A stretch of DNA of 64,000 nucleotides, taken from contig NZ_FPKW01000005.1 in assembly GCF_900114875.1 (NCBI RefSeq), positions 1 through 64,000 on the forward strand. The letters are read 5' to 3'. Numbering within the stretch: the stretch's first letter is position 1; every line of letters begins with the position of its first letter. The stretch comes from Chryseobacterium limigenitum (GTDB lineage Bacteria > Bacteroidota > Bacteroidia > Flavobacteriales > Weeksellaceae). Shown here piece by piece: positions 1-9,813 of this stretch. Under the pieces are notes generated by a model that was given only the letters and a program-made list of their open reading frames with translations, searched no databases and was not told where the DNA came from. The position numbers were made by a program, and so were the translations under genes.

Positions 1-348
1 ATCTTACCCGTCTCTCTTGGAGAAGATGCCTACCGCCTTTTTTAAGATATCACGTTCAAGCTTTGTTTCTTCTAGTTCTTTGCGAAGTCTCAATAACTCT
101 TCCCTTATTGGATCAGAGGATATTTGTTTTTCCTTGCTAAGTTTACCTTCTTTGTGAAGTTTTCGCCAATTAACGAGACTTTCTTTACAGATCCCCAATT
201 CTTCAGCTACCGAGGATACATTGCCTCGCTGCTCACTTAAAGATACTGCTTGGATCTTAAACTCTAGACTGTAATTTTTTCTGATCTTTTTCATACTCTT
301 AAAGATAAAGAGTATAAGAATTGTGTCCTAACAAAGTTAGCAACTCCA
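1..348 (-). mobile_element. IS3-family insertion sequence, orfA end (partial)
   Basis: The window begins inside an insertion element transcribed leftwards. It contains orfA, and the orfB integrase should lie beyond position 1. The probable outer end is at 348: reading the minus strand from there gives TGGAGTTGCTAAC, a TG-starting terminus of the kind IS3 elements use, about 54 bases before orfA. The boundary is supported by the neighbouring gene, whose reading frame runs into the element and stops 12 bases later. The second inverted repeat and the target duplication are outside the window, so the exact end is inferred. Confidence 0.6.
4..294 (-). CDS. IS3-family transposase OrfA (HTH subunit)
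   Basis: The 96-aa product is the DNA-binding half of an IS3-family transposase. Residues 8-45 form a helix-turn-helix (YSLEFKIQAV... SVAEELGI... LVNWRK), and residues 60-90 are a heptad-rich coiled coil (LLRLRKELEETKLERDILKKA). This is the usual OrfA layout and length. In IS3 elements OrfA binds the terminal repeats and the full transposase is made by frameshifting into OrfB, which would lie left of position 1 and cannot be checked. The ATG at 292-294 is preceded by AT-rich sequence. Confidence 0.85.
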   Translation of the reverse strand: MKKIRKNYSLEFKIQAVSLSEQRGNVSSVAEELGICKESLVNWRKLHKEGKLSKEKQISSDPIREELLRLRKELEETKLERDILKKAVGIFSKRDG

Positions 349-525
349 AACTAATGGTGTTACTTTAGATTCTGCTTTTTGGGGTTCCTCAGTATTTTTA
401 CCGTTAACATTAGTTCCTCTGTACCGTTGGTTTCCTGCTTCATCGTACTTAAAATAAACTTCAGTTTGAGAAAAACCTAAAAAGCTTATAAACAGTGAGA
501 ATATAGAAAGTAGTTTTGTTTTCAT
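337..525 (-). pseudogene. Small secreted protein gene truncated by the IS element
   Basis: A 62-aa reading frame starts with a signal peptide (MKTKLLSIFSLFISFLGFSQ) followed by VYFKYDEAGNQRYRG, a start I associate with small exported flavobacterial proteins found beside tail-fibre-like genes. The last residues (WSC, then stop) are read from the IS end, so the original 3' part is missing or lies beyond the element. It sits 14 bp downstream of the broken tail-fibre-like gene and was probably co-transcribed with it. The YDEAGN word resembles an Rhs repeat, but one copy is not enough to call it Rhs. The original function is unknown. Confidence 0.6.
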
Positions 526-539
526 TTGTTCTTTGGTTT

Positions 540-1395
540 TTAGTGTTTAGTATCTAGAAGTTGTTGAACCTGCTCTTTCAGCTTCTTAAGTTCTTCGGAT
601 TGCTTTTCTAACTTTTCAATTTTTTCAGATTGAGATTTTATCTGCTTATTCTGTTCAATCGAATAAAGAGTAAGTTCTTCAATTTTCTCGAGAAGTTTAG
701 CGTCCATTTCACCTAAATTAATACCGTTTTTCACCACTTCATCAGCCGATGGAATATTCGGCAAATGCCCTTTTTCCTGAATATGTTGTTCTACTTCTTC
801 TAATGAATTAAGCTTATAATCATTTTTTGAATACATAGTCTGCCCAACCGTTGGCAGAAGCAAGATCAACTTTTACTTTTTCAGCTCTTATCCCATCTTT
901 AACAAATAATCTATATTCACTACAATCTCCGCAAGAACTGTTAGCCGAAGTGCCTAGAAAAAGCTTACCATTAGCTTTTAAAGAGAAAAAAAGTTCATAT
1001 TTACTTGATGTAGGTCATCCGGCAACATCTATTACTCCCGGATTATTCGGCTGATATTTTCCATATCTCATAAAAAATAGTGACATCCCATTATCTACAC
1101 TTGGATGATCATTACCAATATAGAAAACGTCACTATTTATATTTGCTCCAAAAGCAGATTGCCCCTGAACACTTAAAATTAATCTCGGATCAGGAGCAGT
1201 ACCTATACCTACGCTTCCTGAAGAATGAACTCTCAATCTTTCTAAATTATTTGTTTTAAGTACTAAATCTTGTGTATCTGTTGTTCCTACGAAGTTATTT
1301 GCGGGAGTAGTTCCTGCATTCCCTGTTATATTCCAAGTTTGTGAAAATGTAAGAGTAGATAATAGAACACTTGCAATCAATAACAATTTTTTCAT
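540..1395 (-). pseudogene. Broken tail-fibre-like exported protein
   Basis: Read on the minus strand from the ATG at 1395, the gene has a signal peptide (MKKLLLIASVLLSTLTFSQ), a GSVGIGT-type beta-strand motif and, at the 3' end, GHLPNIPSADEV, INLGEMDAKLLEKIEELTLY and a coiled coil. That tail is typical of flavobacterial exported proteins related to tail-fibre/S74 proteins. Two lesions break it. An in-frame TGA at 1015-1017 interrupts the frame, which then continues (PTSSKYELFF...GWADYVFK). A run of six T at 823-828 has one base too many and shifts into the frame of the C-terminal coiled coil. Without both lesions it would be about 285 aa. A chance TTG at 867-869 could start the C-terminal fragment but is unlikely to be used. 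Confidence 0.7.
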
Positions 1396-1608
1396 AATTG
1401 TGTTTTTTAAATATTTTTGCAAAGCTAATATTATTTTCCACAATTGAGGATTTATTTTTAAAATATTTTAATTCAACATGTTACGTACTATTCTATGTTA
1501 GTAAAATATCAATAAAAATAAAATTCCATTTTTTTAAAAATCAATAAAAAAATTTTACATACATCTTCATATTGTTAATAAATTACTTCATTTTAAATTA
1601 AAAACAAA

Positions 1609-1634
1609 AAAACTCAAGATCGCTCCTGAGTTTT
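1609..1634 (-). terminator. Hairpin terminator after the Fe-S protein genes
   Basis: AAAACTCA (1609-1616) pairs with TGAGTTTT (1627-1634), with an A-rich stretch that reads as a U tract on the minus strand. It lies about 25 bp past the stop of the CCG-domain protein gene. Confidence 0.55.
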
Positions 1635-1660
1635 AATATTATATAAAAATAATTATTTTC

Positions 1661-2446
1661 TTATAAATCTTCTGCTTCCGCTAAAAGCTCTACAATATCT
1701 TTAACAACAACTTCTTCATTCTTGTTAAAGTGCTTCACACCATCTGTCATCATTGTATTACAGAATGGGCAACCTGTAGCAATCACTTTAGGTTCTAAAG
1801 CTAGAGCTTCTTCAGTTCTTTCAATATTGATGTCTTTGTTACCCTTTTCAGGCTCTTTAAACATTTGTGCGCCTCCCGCTCCACAGCAAAGACCGTTGGT
1901 CTTGCAACGTTTCATTTCTACAAGCTCGGCATCTAACTTTTCAAGCAACATTCTTGGCGCTTCGTACTCATTATTTGCTCTTCCTAAATAACACGGATCA
2001 TGGAAAGTAATTTTTTTACCTCTGAAAGCTCCCCCTTCAATTTTCAATCTACCCTCTTCCATTAGTTTTCTAAGGAATTGCGTATGATGTATCACTTCAA
2101 AATTCCCTCCTAAACTTGGATATTCATTTTTCAGTGTATTGAAACAGTGTGGACAAGCCGTTACGATTCTTTTAACTTCATAAGCATTCAGAACTTCAAT
2201 ATTCGTTAAAGCCATCATCTGGAAAACGAATTCGTTTCCGGCACGTTTTGCAGGATCTCCGGTACAGCTTTCTTCCTGTCCTAGAACAGCAAATTCAACG
2301 CCTATTTTATTGAGTATTTTGCAAAATGCTTTCGTAATTTTTTTGGCGCGGTCGTCAAAACTTCCCGCACAGCCAACCCAAAATAAAACTTCGGGTGATT
2401 TTCCTTCGGCAGCGTATTCTGCCATTGTTTTTATATGCAAATCCAT
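1661..2446 (-). CDS. (Fe-S)-binding CCG-domain protein, HdrD/GlpC-like
   Basis: This 261-aa soluble protein has two cysteine-rich CCG domains. The first includes C26 in WVGCAG, CTGD near 61 and ACPHC near 98-101. The second includes HDPCYLGR near 149-156, GLCCGAGG near 185-192 and GCPFC near 225-229. Such domains carry an unusual 4Fe-4S cluster in heterodisulfide reductase, GlpC, LutA and related electron-transfer subunits. It lies directly downstream of a membrane 4Fe-4S protein on the same strand, and the two probably form one quinone-linked oxidoreductase module. The electron donor is unknown: no flavoprotein is encoded next to it. Confidence 0.85.
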   Translation of the reverse strand: MDLHIKTMAEYAAEGKSPEVLFWVGCAGSFDDRAKKITKAFCKILNKIGVEFAVLGQEESCTGDPAKRAGNEFVFQMMALTNIEVLNAYEVKRIVTACPHCFNTLKNEYPSLGGNFEVIHHTQFLRKLMEEGRLKIEGGAFRGKKITFHDPCYLGRANNEYEAPRMLLEKLDAELVEMKRCKTNGLCCGAGGAQMFKEPEKGNKDINIERTEEALALEPKVIATGCPFCNTMMTDGVKHFNKNEEVVVKDIVELLAEAEDL

Positions 2447-2538
2447 TTATTGTAAAATGTATTTTATATTAATGTAAAGTGTATTTAAAATTTTCAAGTT
2501 CAATCAATCCTCGATTTGAAGTTTTTTATACTGAAAAA

Positions 2539-3879
2539 TTAATCATTCGCCCAATTCAAACGATCTGCCTGATTATACTGCCAAGGTGCAGCATTGTTTT
2601 CTACATTCGTCATCATTAGATTTAATTCCTGCGGAGCAGCGGACTGTTCCATCACTAAGAATCTTCTCATTTCAAAAATAATAGAAAGCGGATCTAATAA
2701 TATAGGACAGGCTTCAGTACAAGCGTTACAAGTCGTACACGCCCAAAGTTCTTCTTTGGTTACATAATCATTCAGCAACTTTTTACCGTCATCAACGAAT
2801 GATCCGTTTTTGTCGATATTTCTTCCAACTTCTTCCAATCTGTCTCTTGTTTTCATCAAGATCAATCTCGGGGAAAGTTTTTTACCTGTAATATTCGCAG
2901 GACAAACTGAGGTACAACGACCACATTCTGTACAAGAATAAGCGTTTAACAGTTGAACCTGATTTAAATCAAAAATATCTTCAGCACCAAATTTAGAGGG
3001 AACATCAGCTTCCGAACCTTCTGCCAGAGCAGCGTAAGGATCTGCATTGGGATCCATCATCAATTTAATTTCCTTAGTTACAGAATCTAAATTGTTGAAT
3101 TTCCCTTTCTTCTCTAAATTGGCAAACCAAGTACTTGGGAATGCTAAAATTATATGTAAATGTTTTGAATAGTAAAGATAATTCATAAAGAAAAGGATTC
3201 CCACAAAGTGGAACCACCAAGCTGCTTTCTCAGTAAATATCAAGAATCCGTTATCAAAACTGAAAATTTCTAAAAACGGAACAAAAATCATTTCGCTAAT
3301 CGGAAATGATCCAAGATGATGAAAACCTTCCACGCCTCTCGTTTGTAGAATAAGATCAGATGCATTCATTTTAAAGAAGGCCATCATTAAGGCAAATTCT
3401 ATGATAAGAATCCAGTTGGCGTCATTCTTTGGCCATCCGAAAAGCTCTTTCATTGTTAATCTCTTAACACCATAGAAGTTTCTACGGATGAAGAACACTA
3501 CAACACCAATCACTACAAGAAGTGCTAAAACTTCTAATGTAGCCGTAAAGAAACCGTAAAAAGTATGTCCGAAAATTGTTGCTAAAAATCTGTGAGTTCC
3601 GAAAATTCCGTCAACGATGATTTCTATTAATTCAATATTAATAATAACAAAACCCACATACACAAAAAGGTGTAAAATTCCGGCAACAGGACGCGCCGTC
3701 ATTTTGCTTTGTCCCATTGCAACTCGTGCCATGGTTTCCCAGCGTTCCGGTTTATTATCACTTCGGTTGATCTTTCTTCCTAATCTGATATTTCTATATA
3801 TCTTTTGCAGACTTTTTGCAAAAAGCCCAAACCCTGCAACTAATAAAATCAGAAAAATAATATTATCGATATATTGCAT
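2539..3879 (-). CDS. Membrane 4Fe-4S dicluster protein (HdrE/HdrC-like fusion)
   Basis: The 446-aa protein joins an N-terminal membrane half (hydrophobic helices between about residues 5 and 240) to a C-terminal ferredoxin-like part with two clusters of cysteines, CTECGRCTSVCP and CTTCNACTEACP. The layout matches Hdr/Dsr-type subunits that pass electrons between a soluble Fe-S partner and membrane quinone. The CCG-domain partner follows after 92 bp, and a MlaD-like gene precedes it by 8 bp. Substrate and direction of electron flow cannot be read from sequence. Confidence 0.82.
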   Translation of the reverse strand: MQYIDNIIFLILLVAGFGLFAKSLQKIYRNIRLGRKINRSDNKPERWETMARVAMGQSKMTARPVAGILHLFVYVGFVIINIELIEIIVDGIFGTHRFLATIFGHTFYGFFTATLEVLALLVVIGVVVFFIRRNFYGVKRLTMKELFGWPKNDANWILIIEFALMMAFFKMNASDLILQTRGVEGFHHLGSFPISEMIFVPFLEIFSFDNGFLIFTEKAAWWFHFVGILFFMNYLYYSKHLHIILAFPSTWFANLEKKGKFNNLDSVTKEIKLMMDPNADPYAALAEGSEADVPSKFGAEDIFDLNQVQLLNAYSCTECGRCTSVCPANITGKKLSPRLILMKTRDRLEEVGRNIDKNGSFVDDGKKLLNDYVTKEELWACTTCNACTEACPILLDPLSIIFEMRRFLVMEQSAAPQELNLMMTNVENNAAPWQYNQADRLNWAND

Positions 3880-3887
3880 AAGCTGTA

Positions 3888-4838
3888 TTAATCTTTATTG
3901 TTCTTACCAAAAACCGAGAAATTGATGTATCTCTTAGGATTGGCTTTCATATCTTCAATTAACGAGTTCAGGTTGGTAGATGCTGAGTTCAGATTGTTGT
4001 AAAGCTGTTCATCTTTCATCAATTTCCCTAAACTTCCTTGTCCGTTATCAATACCTCCGATAACTTGGTTAAGCTTTCCTACTGTAGCATCTAAATTAGC
4101 AATGGTAGCATTTAACTTTTTAGTATCAATACTTTCCGCAAGGTTTCCGTATTTATCTAAAGTAACTTTACCTGTCTGCATTGTTACACTTGCATCATCC
4201 AATACTTTTTGAAGTTTCGGATCATTGTGACCTACCAAAGTATTTACACTTCCCGCAGTAGTTTGTAAAGCACCAACAGTTTTGTTAAGATTAGCAAGCA
4301 ATAATCTGATCTCCTCTCTGTTCTGTGCATTCATAACTTGGTTAGCGTTTGCCATCAAAGAGTCAACACGGTATAAAACAGTTTGTAACTGATCTTTAAC
4401 CGGACCCACCTGAGAAGAAAGGCTTCCCAAAGTACCCAATTTGAAAGCTCCCTGTAAAGTATCGCCATCTTTTGCAGATGCTCCGCCATATGCCAAATTA
4501 ACTCTCATTTCTTTACCTGACATTAATCCCGGTTCAAAAATTTCAAGTGTTGACTGTTTTGAAAACTCAAAATTATTATCAACAGTAACTTTTACGATAA
4601 AATGAATTTTTCCGTCTTTTGTAGTCTGAGGAACGATTTTGTCAACCTGCCCAACCTTCAATCCATTGATAGAGACGGGAGAAGATTGCGCTAATCCCTC
4701 AACGTTATCATATTTCGCGTAAAATATATTATCGGTAGTAAAAAGGCTTCTTCCTTTCATAAATTGGAATAATATCACAAAGCCAACAATGGCTAAAATT
4801 GCTATTACGCCAGCTTTTAATTCTTTACTGAACTTCAC
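3888..4838 (-). CDS. MlaD-family (MCE) lipid-transport substrate-binding protein
   Basis: The 316-aa protein has one N-terminal membrane anchor (about residues 8-27) followed by a single MCE/MlaD domain (YDNVEGLAQSSPVSINGLKVG, about 42-62). A long helical C-terminal part is rich in Asn, Val and Thr. MCE proteins form hexameric rings that carry phospholipid across the periplasm with the permease MlaE and ATPase MlaF. Those two are encoded about 15 kb away in this window (19.4-21.0 kb), not beside it. A flavobacterial -7 box lies just upstream. The stop is 8 bp before the Fe-S membrane gene. Confidence 0.85.
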   Translation of the reverse strand: MKFSKELKAGVIAILAIVGFVILFQFMKGRSLFTTDNIFYAKYDNVEGLAQSSPVSINGLKVGQVDKIVPQTTKDGKIHFIVKVTVDNNFEFSKQSTLEIFEPGLMSGKEMRVNLAYGGASAKDGDTLQGAFKLGTLGSLSSQVGPVKDQLQTVLYRVDSLMANANQVMNAQNREEIRLLLANLNKTVGALQTTAGSVNTLVGHNDPKLQKVLDDASVTMQTGKVTLDKYGNLAESIDTKKLNATIANLDATVGKLNQVIGGIDNGQGSLGKLMKDEQLYNNLNSASTNLNSLIEDMKANPKRYINFSVFGKNNKD

Positions 4839-4860
4839 TTGCTAAATTTTTTCTAATGAG

Positions 4861-4868
4861 CAAATATA
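4861..4868 (-). promoter_or_regulatory. -7 box (TATATTTG) upstream of the MlaD-like gene
   Basis: On the minus strand this reads TATATTTG, matching the Bacteroidota TAnnTTTG -7 element, 23 bp before the ATG. No clear -33 TTG is visible at the usual distance. Confidence 0.4.
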
Positions 4869-4916
4869 ACACATTTTAAATTAATGTTTTCTTTTATTGC
4901 TCTGCGTTAAATACAA

Positions 4917-4945
4917 AAAATGCGGCAAAAACTTTGCCGCATTTT
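4917..4945 (-). terminator. Strong hairpin terminator after the foldase gene
   Basis: AAAATGCGGCAAA (4917-4929) pairs with TTTGCCGCATTTT (4933-4945), a 13-bp stem with a short loop and flanking A/T tracts. It lies 21 bp after the stop of the SurA/PpiD-like gene. Confidence 0.75.
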
Positions 4946-4966
4946 ATATGAATGAAATTAAATTTC

Positions 4967-7120
4967 TTATTGTTGTTGAGCTCCTACTTTATTCCAGATC
5001 TCGATTCTGTAATCATCGATATCAGCATTGTCCTGTAAGCTCTTTAACCAAGCCTGCCCGAACATTCCTGAGTTTCTCTGAGTAACAGACTCTGTGAACT
5101 GTTTAAGATCTCCAGGTTGTTTGTTGGTAGTTTCGTTCTTTTTGATTAAAACATAAACTCCTGTTCCGCCTTCAACCGGATTAGAAACTTTTCCTTTTGC
5201 AACACCAAATGCAGCACCAGCTACTTTAGGCTCCATTGAACCTGCAACTGATGGGTTTAATAAGTTAACCTGTGCAGATTGTTTTGTTGTTGCAAATAAT
5301 TTAGCAATTTGATCCAGACTTGTCGCTTTAGCAGCAGCAATCTTATCAGAGATTTGTTTTGCAGCTAATTTATTTTTAACAATTGTTTCAATCTGATCTC
5401 TTACAGATTCAGGATCTGCAAGACCTTTTTCTTGTTTTCCGTTTAGGTAAACTACAATTTTATCTCCTGTTCCTTCTACAGTAAAGAATTCTGTATCCCC
5501 TTTCTCTCTTTTTTTATCAAAAGCCCAACCTAAGATTTCAGCATCTTTATCTGTTCCTAAACCTTGAATTTGTCCGTCAAATCTCTTAGCCTGTTTAGGA
5601 TTTGAGAATTGATAGTTTGATTTTTTAGCAATATTCACGAAATCGTTGAAAGATTTCCCTTGAACTTGCTGGATAAACCTTCTTGCTTTCTTGTCTGTAT
5701 CAGCTTCAGTAGCATCAGAAGGCTTGATAGCTTTCACTAAGTTAGCCACTTTATAACCCATTGATCCGGCTTTCTTATCTTCAATATTGATGATATGATA
5801 TCCGAATTGAGTTTCTACAACACCGGTTGCACCTTTAGGATTGTTCGCTAAATACGTTAAGAATTCAGGAACGAAAGGAGTTTCAGGAGTCGTCCATCCT
5901 AAGCTACCACCTTGAGCAGCAGAGTTTGGATCATTTGATAACTTAAGGAATTCCGTGAATTTAGCAGGATTTGCTTTTACGATAGCTCCAATAGAATCTG
6001 CCAATTTCTTAGCCTGCTCCTTAGATCTTGTAACGCCTTCCCCTGCAGGACTTCCTTTGAATGCAATAAGAATATGTCTAGACAATGTAGAATCCGAAGT
6101 CTTTTTACCAACTAATTTAGAAACTACATAGAAGTTTTGCTCTTTGTAAGGCCCAAAAATCTGTCCAACTGCTGCAGTTGCAATCTGTCCCTGTACAGCT
6201 TGTGGCAATTGAGTTGGCTTTAAATACTGATTATTAAAAGGCATATCAGAATTAGCCGTTACAAACATAGAATCGTTCGTTGTATTCTGGAAGTTTTCTT
6301 TTCCTCCACTAGCATCAGTACCGCCAGAGAACAGTTTCGTGATCTCTTTCTGAGCTGCTGCATCATCAGCCGCACTTGGCTGAGAAGGGAAATAAACTAC
6401 ACCGATATTTCTGCTGGCCTCTGTTTTAAACATCACAGGGTGCTGCTTAATATAATTAGCCAGATCTTCAGTCTTAACGTTTATTTTAGTTTTTTGAAGA
6501 TAAGCAGTGTAATCCACTTTCACAAAATCGATATCAGCTAACTGATCTCTTTCTCTCATTAATTCTTCTGCTTCCTTCTTACCTGTTGTAACACCTGTAG
6601 AAATATTTGCAAATACCTGTCTCGCCATTAGTCTGTATTCAACAGATTTTCTGGTTTTCAACCACTGGTTGTACCCTTCAGGACTTGCAGCCTTCATTTC
6701 TTCGATCTGTTTTTTAAGCTCCTGAGTCTTAAAGTTTCCTTTTTCGTCAAAGAACTGTTTTTGTTGAGCAAACATCTGATCATACTGAATCTGGTTCCAG
6801 AAGTAATCTTCCGTCATTTCAAACCCCATTTTCTCGAATTGCTGCTTAATCAGTTTGGATTGCACCAATAACTGCCAAGCCTGTTCTTCAAGACCATTTT
6901 TCGGTTGATTTTGCTGCTCAGCCTGCTGTTGTAGAACGAAAAGCTGATCATTATACTCCTCACGGGTAATTTTTTCACCATTTACTTTTCCTAAAACATC
7001 AGGATTTTTACCAAAAACCTTATCAATACTATCGGGATTCACCAGGAACGCCAAAAGCGCCAGTGCAATTACTCCCATCAAAAGCCAAGGCTTACTCCTA
7101 ATCTGTCCTAAAATTGCCAT
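4967..7120 (-). CDS. PpiD/SurA-like periplasmic peptidyl-prolyl isomerase
   Basis: The 717-aa protein has one N-terminal transmembrane helix (about 13-28), a SurA-N-like chaperone region (about 35-190), and a parvulin rotamase domain around residues 345-455 (SRHILIAFKG ... FGYHIINIEDKK). A long C-terminal region resembles a second, degenerate parvulin-like segment. This is the PpiD arrangement: an inner-membrane-anchored foldase that helps exported proteins near the Sec exit. Length agrees with flavobacterial homologues. It is a single-gene unit bounded by its own terminator. Confidence 0.87.
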   Translation of the reverse strand: MAILGQIRSKPWLLMGVIALALLAFLVNPDSIDKVFGKNPDVLGKVNGEKITREEYNDQLFVLQQQAEQQNQPKNGLEEQAWQLLVQSKLIKQQFEKMGFEMTEDYFWNQIQYDQMFAQQKQFFDEKGNFKTQELKKQIEEMKAASPEGYNQWLKTRKSVEYRLMARQVFANISTGVTTGKKEAEELMRERDQLADIDFVKVDYTAYLQKTKINVKTEDLANYIKQHPVMFKTEASRNIGVVYFPSQPSAADDAAAQKEITKLFSGGTDASGGKENFQNTTNDSMFVTANSDMPFNNQYLKPTQLPQAVQGQIATAAVGQIFGPYKEQNFYVVSKLVGKKTSDSTLSRHILIAFKGSPAGEGVTRSKEQAKKLADSIGAIVKANPAKFTEFLKLSNDPNSAAQGGSLGWTTPETPFVPEFLTYLANNPKGATGVVETQFGYHIINIEDKKAGSMGYKVANLVKAIKPSDATEADTDKKARRFIQQVQGKSFNDFVNIAKKSNYQFSNPKQAKRFDGQIQGLGTDKDAEILGWAFDKKREKGDTEFFTVEGTGDKIVVYLNGKQEKGLADPESVRDQIETIVKNKLAAKQISDKIAAAKATSLDQIAKLFATTKQSAQVNLLNPSVAGSMEPKVAGAAFGVAKGKVSNPVEGGTGVYVLIKKNETTNKQPGDLKQFTESVTQRNSGMFGQAWLKSLQDNADIDDYRIEIWNKVGAQQQ

Positions 7121-7262
7121 TTTATAAATTATAGTTTTTTATCAGTTTGCGAAAATACACATTTTTAAGAAATTACGGAAATCCTAGTTCTTTATTTTAG
7201 TTTTTAAAATTTTATTTATTCAAAAAAGGAAATTTTGACCGTATTTTTTAGCAAAAAACAAA

Positions 7263-7277
7263 TGGCATAGGTATTGT
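7263..7277 (+). promoter_or_regulatory. Sigma-54-like -24/-12 element upstream of lon
   Basis: TGGCATAGGTATTGT matches the TGGCAY-N5-TTG core of a sigma-54 promoter except at the last base (T instead of C). It lies about 100 bp before the lon ATG. No activator site is recognisable. A sigma-54 promoter for lon would be unusual, so this is a candidate only. Confidence 0.35.
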
Positions 7278-7292
7278 GCATTTTAGAACAAT

Positions 7293-7370
7293 ATAATATG
7301 CCGCACATTTTCAAAGCATATTATGAAAATCTACTTTAACGATTTAAAACGGAAATGACAATTTGTCATT
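7293..7370 (+). repeat. Two inverted repeats in the lon leader
   Basis: ATAATATGC (7293-7301) is repeated inverted as GCATATTAT (7316-7324). AATGACAA (7354-7361) faces TTGTCATT (7363-7370), ending 9 bp before the start codon. Either could be an operator, or a leader hairpin close to the ribosome-binding region. No regulator is identified. Confidence 0.5.
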
Positions 7371-7379
7371 CGATTAACT

Positions 7380-9785
7380 ATGACAGAATTTGAAGATATA
7401 AGTTTAGAGGAAATGATAAGTGACGGATTTGATATTGTAGCCGAGGAAATCAATCTTTCTGATCTTGCGGAGACTGAAAAAAATTCAGAACAAAAAATAT
7501 TCCCTATCCTTCCTGTAAGAAATATGGTAATGTTTCCTAATGTGGTAATTCCTATTACTGCAGGAAGAAAAGCATCTATACAGCTCCTTGAAGAAGCACA
7601 AATAAACGGAGATTTCATCGGAATTGTAAGCCAGAAAAACTCAGATATTGAGCAACCTACGGAAAAAGATCTATATCATACCGGAACTTTAGCGAAAATT
7701 ATTAAAATAATAAAACTTCCTGAAGGTAATATCACGGCTATTACTAAGGGCTTCCACAGATTTAAGATTAAAAAAATCATTGAGACTCAACCTTATTTCA
7801 AGGCTGAAATTTCAAAATTAAAAGATGGAAAAGCTAAAAATAAAGAAGAATATGAAGCTTTATTGGAGAATGTTAAAGATTTAGCATTAAAAATAATTGA
7901 GCTTGACCCGAATATTCCTAATGCGGCCAATTTTGCCATAAAAAACATCAATAATAACGATGACCTTTTAAATTTCATCTGTACCAACGCTAATTTCCCA
8001 TCAAGTGCAAAGCAAAGCCTGCTTGAAGAGAAAAACTTAATGGAAAGAGCCAATAAGTGCTATGAAATGATGCATGAAGATTTCAGAAAATTAGAATTAA
8101 GAAATCAGATTCATCAAAAAACATCAAAGGATCTTGACAAACAACAGAAGGAATATTTTCTAAATCAACAGATTAGAACAATTCAGGAAGAGTTGGGTGG
8201 CGGACCGGAAAGTGATGTTGAAGATTTAATCACAAAAGCAAGCACTAAGAAATGGAATGCTGAAGTTGAAGAACATTTCCAAAAGGAAATCAATAGGTTA
8301 CAACGCCAAAACCCGAACTCACCGGACTATAATGTTCAGAGAAATTATTTAGATTTCTTTACAGATCTTCCTTGGGATACGTTCACCAAAGATACTTTTG
8401 ACATCGAAAAAGCTGAAAAGATCTTAGATAAAGCTCATTTCGGACTAGAAGACATTAAGAAAAGAATTTTGGAACACATGGCTGTTTTGAAATTGAAAAA
8501 TAACATGAAATCCCCTATTTTATTATTGGTAGGCCCTCCGGGAGTTGGTAAAACTTCATTAGGAAAGTCTGTTGCTGATGCTTTGGGTAGAAAATATGTT
8601 CGTGTTTCGTTGGGTGGACTTCATGACGAAAGCGAAATCCGCGGACACAGAAAAACATACATTGGCGCGATGGCGGGAAGAATTCTTCAATCCATCAAAA
8701 AAGCCGGAACATCTAATCCTGTGATTGTTTTGGATGAGATCGATAAAGTTGGAAAAGGAATTCACGGAGATCCGAGTTCGGCACTTCTTGAAGTTCTTGA
8801 TCCTGAACAAAATAAAGCTTTCTACGATAATTTCTTAGAAATGGGCTACGACCTCTCTAAAGTAATGTTCATTGCAACAGCAAACTCATTATCAACCATT
8901 CAAACTCCGTTGTTGGATAGAATGGAGATCATTCAGATTGCGGGCTATACTTTGGAGGAAAAAATAGAGATCGCCAAGAGACATTTAATTAAAAAACAAC
9001 AGGAAGAAAACGGTTTGACGGTAAAATCTTTCAAACTTGGAAATCCTGAATTAAAACACATTATTGAAGCACACACTTCCGAAAGCGGGGTAAGATCCTT
9101 AGAGAAAAGACTGGCTTCCATCGCTCGTTGGGTAGCTCTGCAAACAGCTTTGGTTAAAGAATATGATTCTAAAATTTCTCTTGAAAAAGTAGATGAAATC
9201 TTAGGTGTTCCAAGACCGAAAAGTTTATCTGAAATCACAGGAGTTCCGGGAGTTGTAACGGGTCTTGCCTGGACAAGTGTCGGTGGAGATATCTTATTCA
9301 TTGAAAGTATTTTAAGCAATGGAAAAGGAGCATTAACGATGACAGGTAACCTGGGAACGGTAATGAAAGAATCGGCAACCATTGCTTTGGAATATATTAA
9401 GGCAAAGCACGATGAACTGGGAATTTCTCAGGACGATCTTGAAAAGAAAAACATTCACGTTCACGTTCCTGAAGGCGCTACTCCAAAAGACGGTCCTTCT
9501 GCGGGTATTGCTATGCTGACTTCAATGGTTTCTTCTTTTAAAAATAAAAAGGTAAAACCACATCTTGCCATGACTGGAGAAATTACTCTTCGAGGTAAAG
9601 TTCTTCCTGTAGGCGGAATTAAAGAAAAACTTCTTGCAGCAACCAGAGCAGGAATTAAAGACGTTATTCTTTGCGAAGCCAACAGAAAAGATGTTGAGGA
9701 AATCAAGAAAGATTATCTTAAAAACCTAAACGTACATTACGTCAACAGAATGGAAGAAGTGGTAGAAATTGCCCTTGAAAAATAA
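7380..9785 (+). CDS. lon: ATP-dependent protease Lon
   Basis: The 801-aa protein has the full LonA layout: an N-terminal substrate-binding domain (about 40-240, starting [16 protein letters not shown]), a coiled coil, an AAA+ domain with Walker A GPPGVGKT near 384-391 and Walker [12 protein letters not shown], and a C-terminal serine protease domain with the catalytic Ser in PKDGPSAG near 707 and the catalytic Lys in GGIKEK near 750. It degrades misfolded and regulatory proteins in the cytoplasm. It is monocistronic, with two inverted repeats and a sigma-54-like site in front and a terminator behind. Confidence 0.97.
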   Translation: MTEFEDISLEEMISDGFDIVAEEINLSDLAETEKNSEQKIFPILPVRNMVMFPNVVIPITAGRKASIQLLEEAQINGDFIGIVSQKNSDIEQPTEKDLYHTGTLAKIIKIIKLPEGNITAITKGFHRFKIKKIIETQPYFKAEISKLKDGKAKNKEEYEALLENVKDLALKIIELDPNIPNAANFAIKNINNNDDLLNFICTNANFPSSAKQSLLEEKNLMERANKCYEMMHEDFRKLELRNQIHQKTSKDLDKQQKEYFLNQQIRTIQEELGGGPESDVEDLITKASTKKWNAEVEEHFQKEINRLQRQNPNSPDYNVQRNYLDFFTDLPWDTFTKDTFDIEKAEKILDKAHFGLEDIKKRILEHMAVLKLKNNMKSPILLLVGPPGVGKTSLGKSVADALGRKYVRVSLGGLHDESEIRGHRKTYIGAMAGRILQSIKKAGTSNPVIVLDEIDKVGKGIHGDPSSALLEVLDPEQNKAFYDNFLEMGYDLSKVMFIATANSLSTIQTPLLDRMEIIQIAGYTLEEKIEIAKRHLIKKQQEENGLTVKSFKLGNPELKHIIEAHTSESGVRSLEKRLASIARWVALQTALVKEYDSKISLEKVDEILGVPRPKSLSEITGVPGVVTGLAWTSVGGDILFIESILSNGKGALTMTGNLGTVMKESATIALEYIKAKHDELGISQDDLEKKNIHVHVPEGATPKDGPSAGIAMLTSMVSSFKNKKVKPHLAMTGEITLRGKVLPVGGIKEKLLAATRAGIKDVILCEANRKDVEEIKKDYLKNLNVHYVNRMEEVVEIALEK

Positions 9786-9813
9786 ATTTACATATTCAAC
9801 TTCTCAATAAATG

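Noticed and set aside
337..525. An Rhs toxin gene, suggested by YDEAGNQRYRG
   Set aside because: Only one such motif is present in a 62-codon fragment; no Rhs repeats or core sequence follow.
851..1054. A plus-strand reading frame over the tail-fibre pseudogene
   Set aside because: It is antisense to a recognisable, collinear minus-strand protein remnant.
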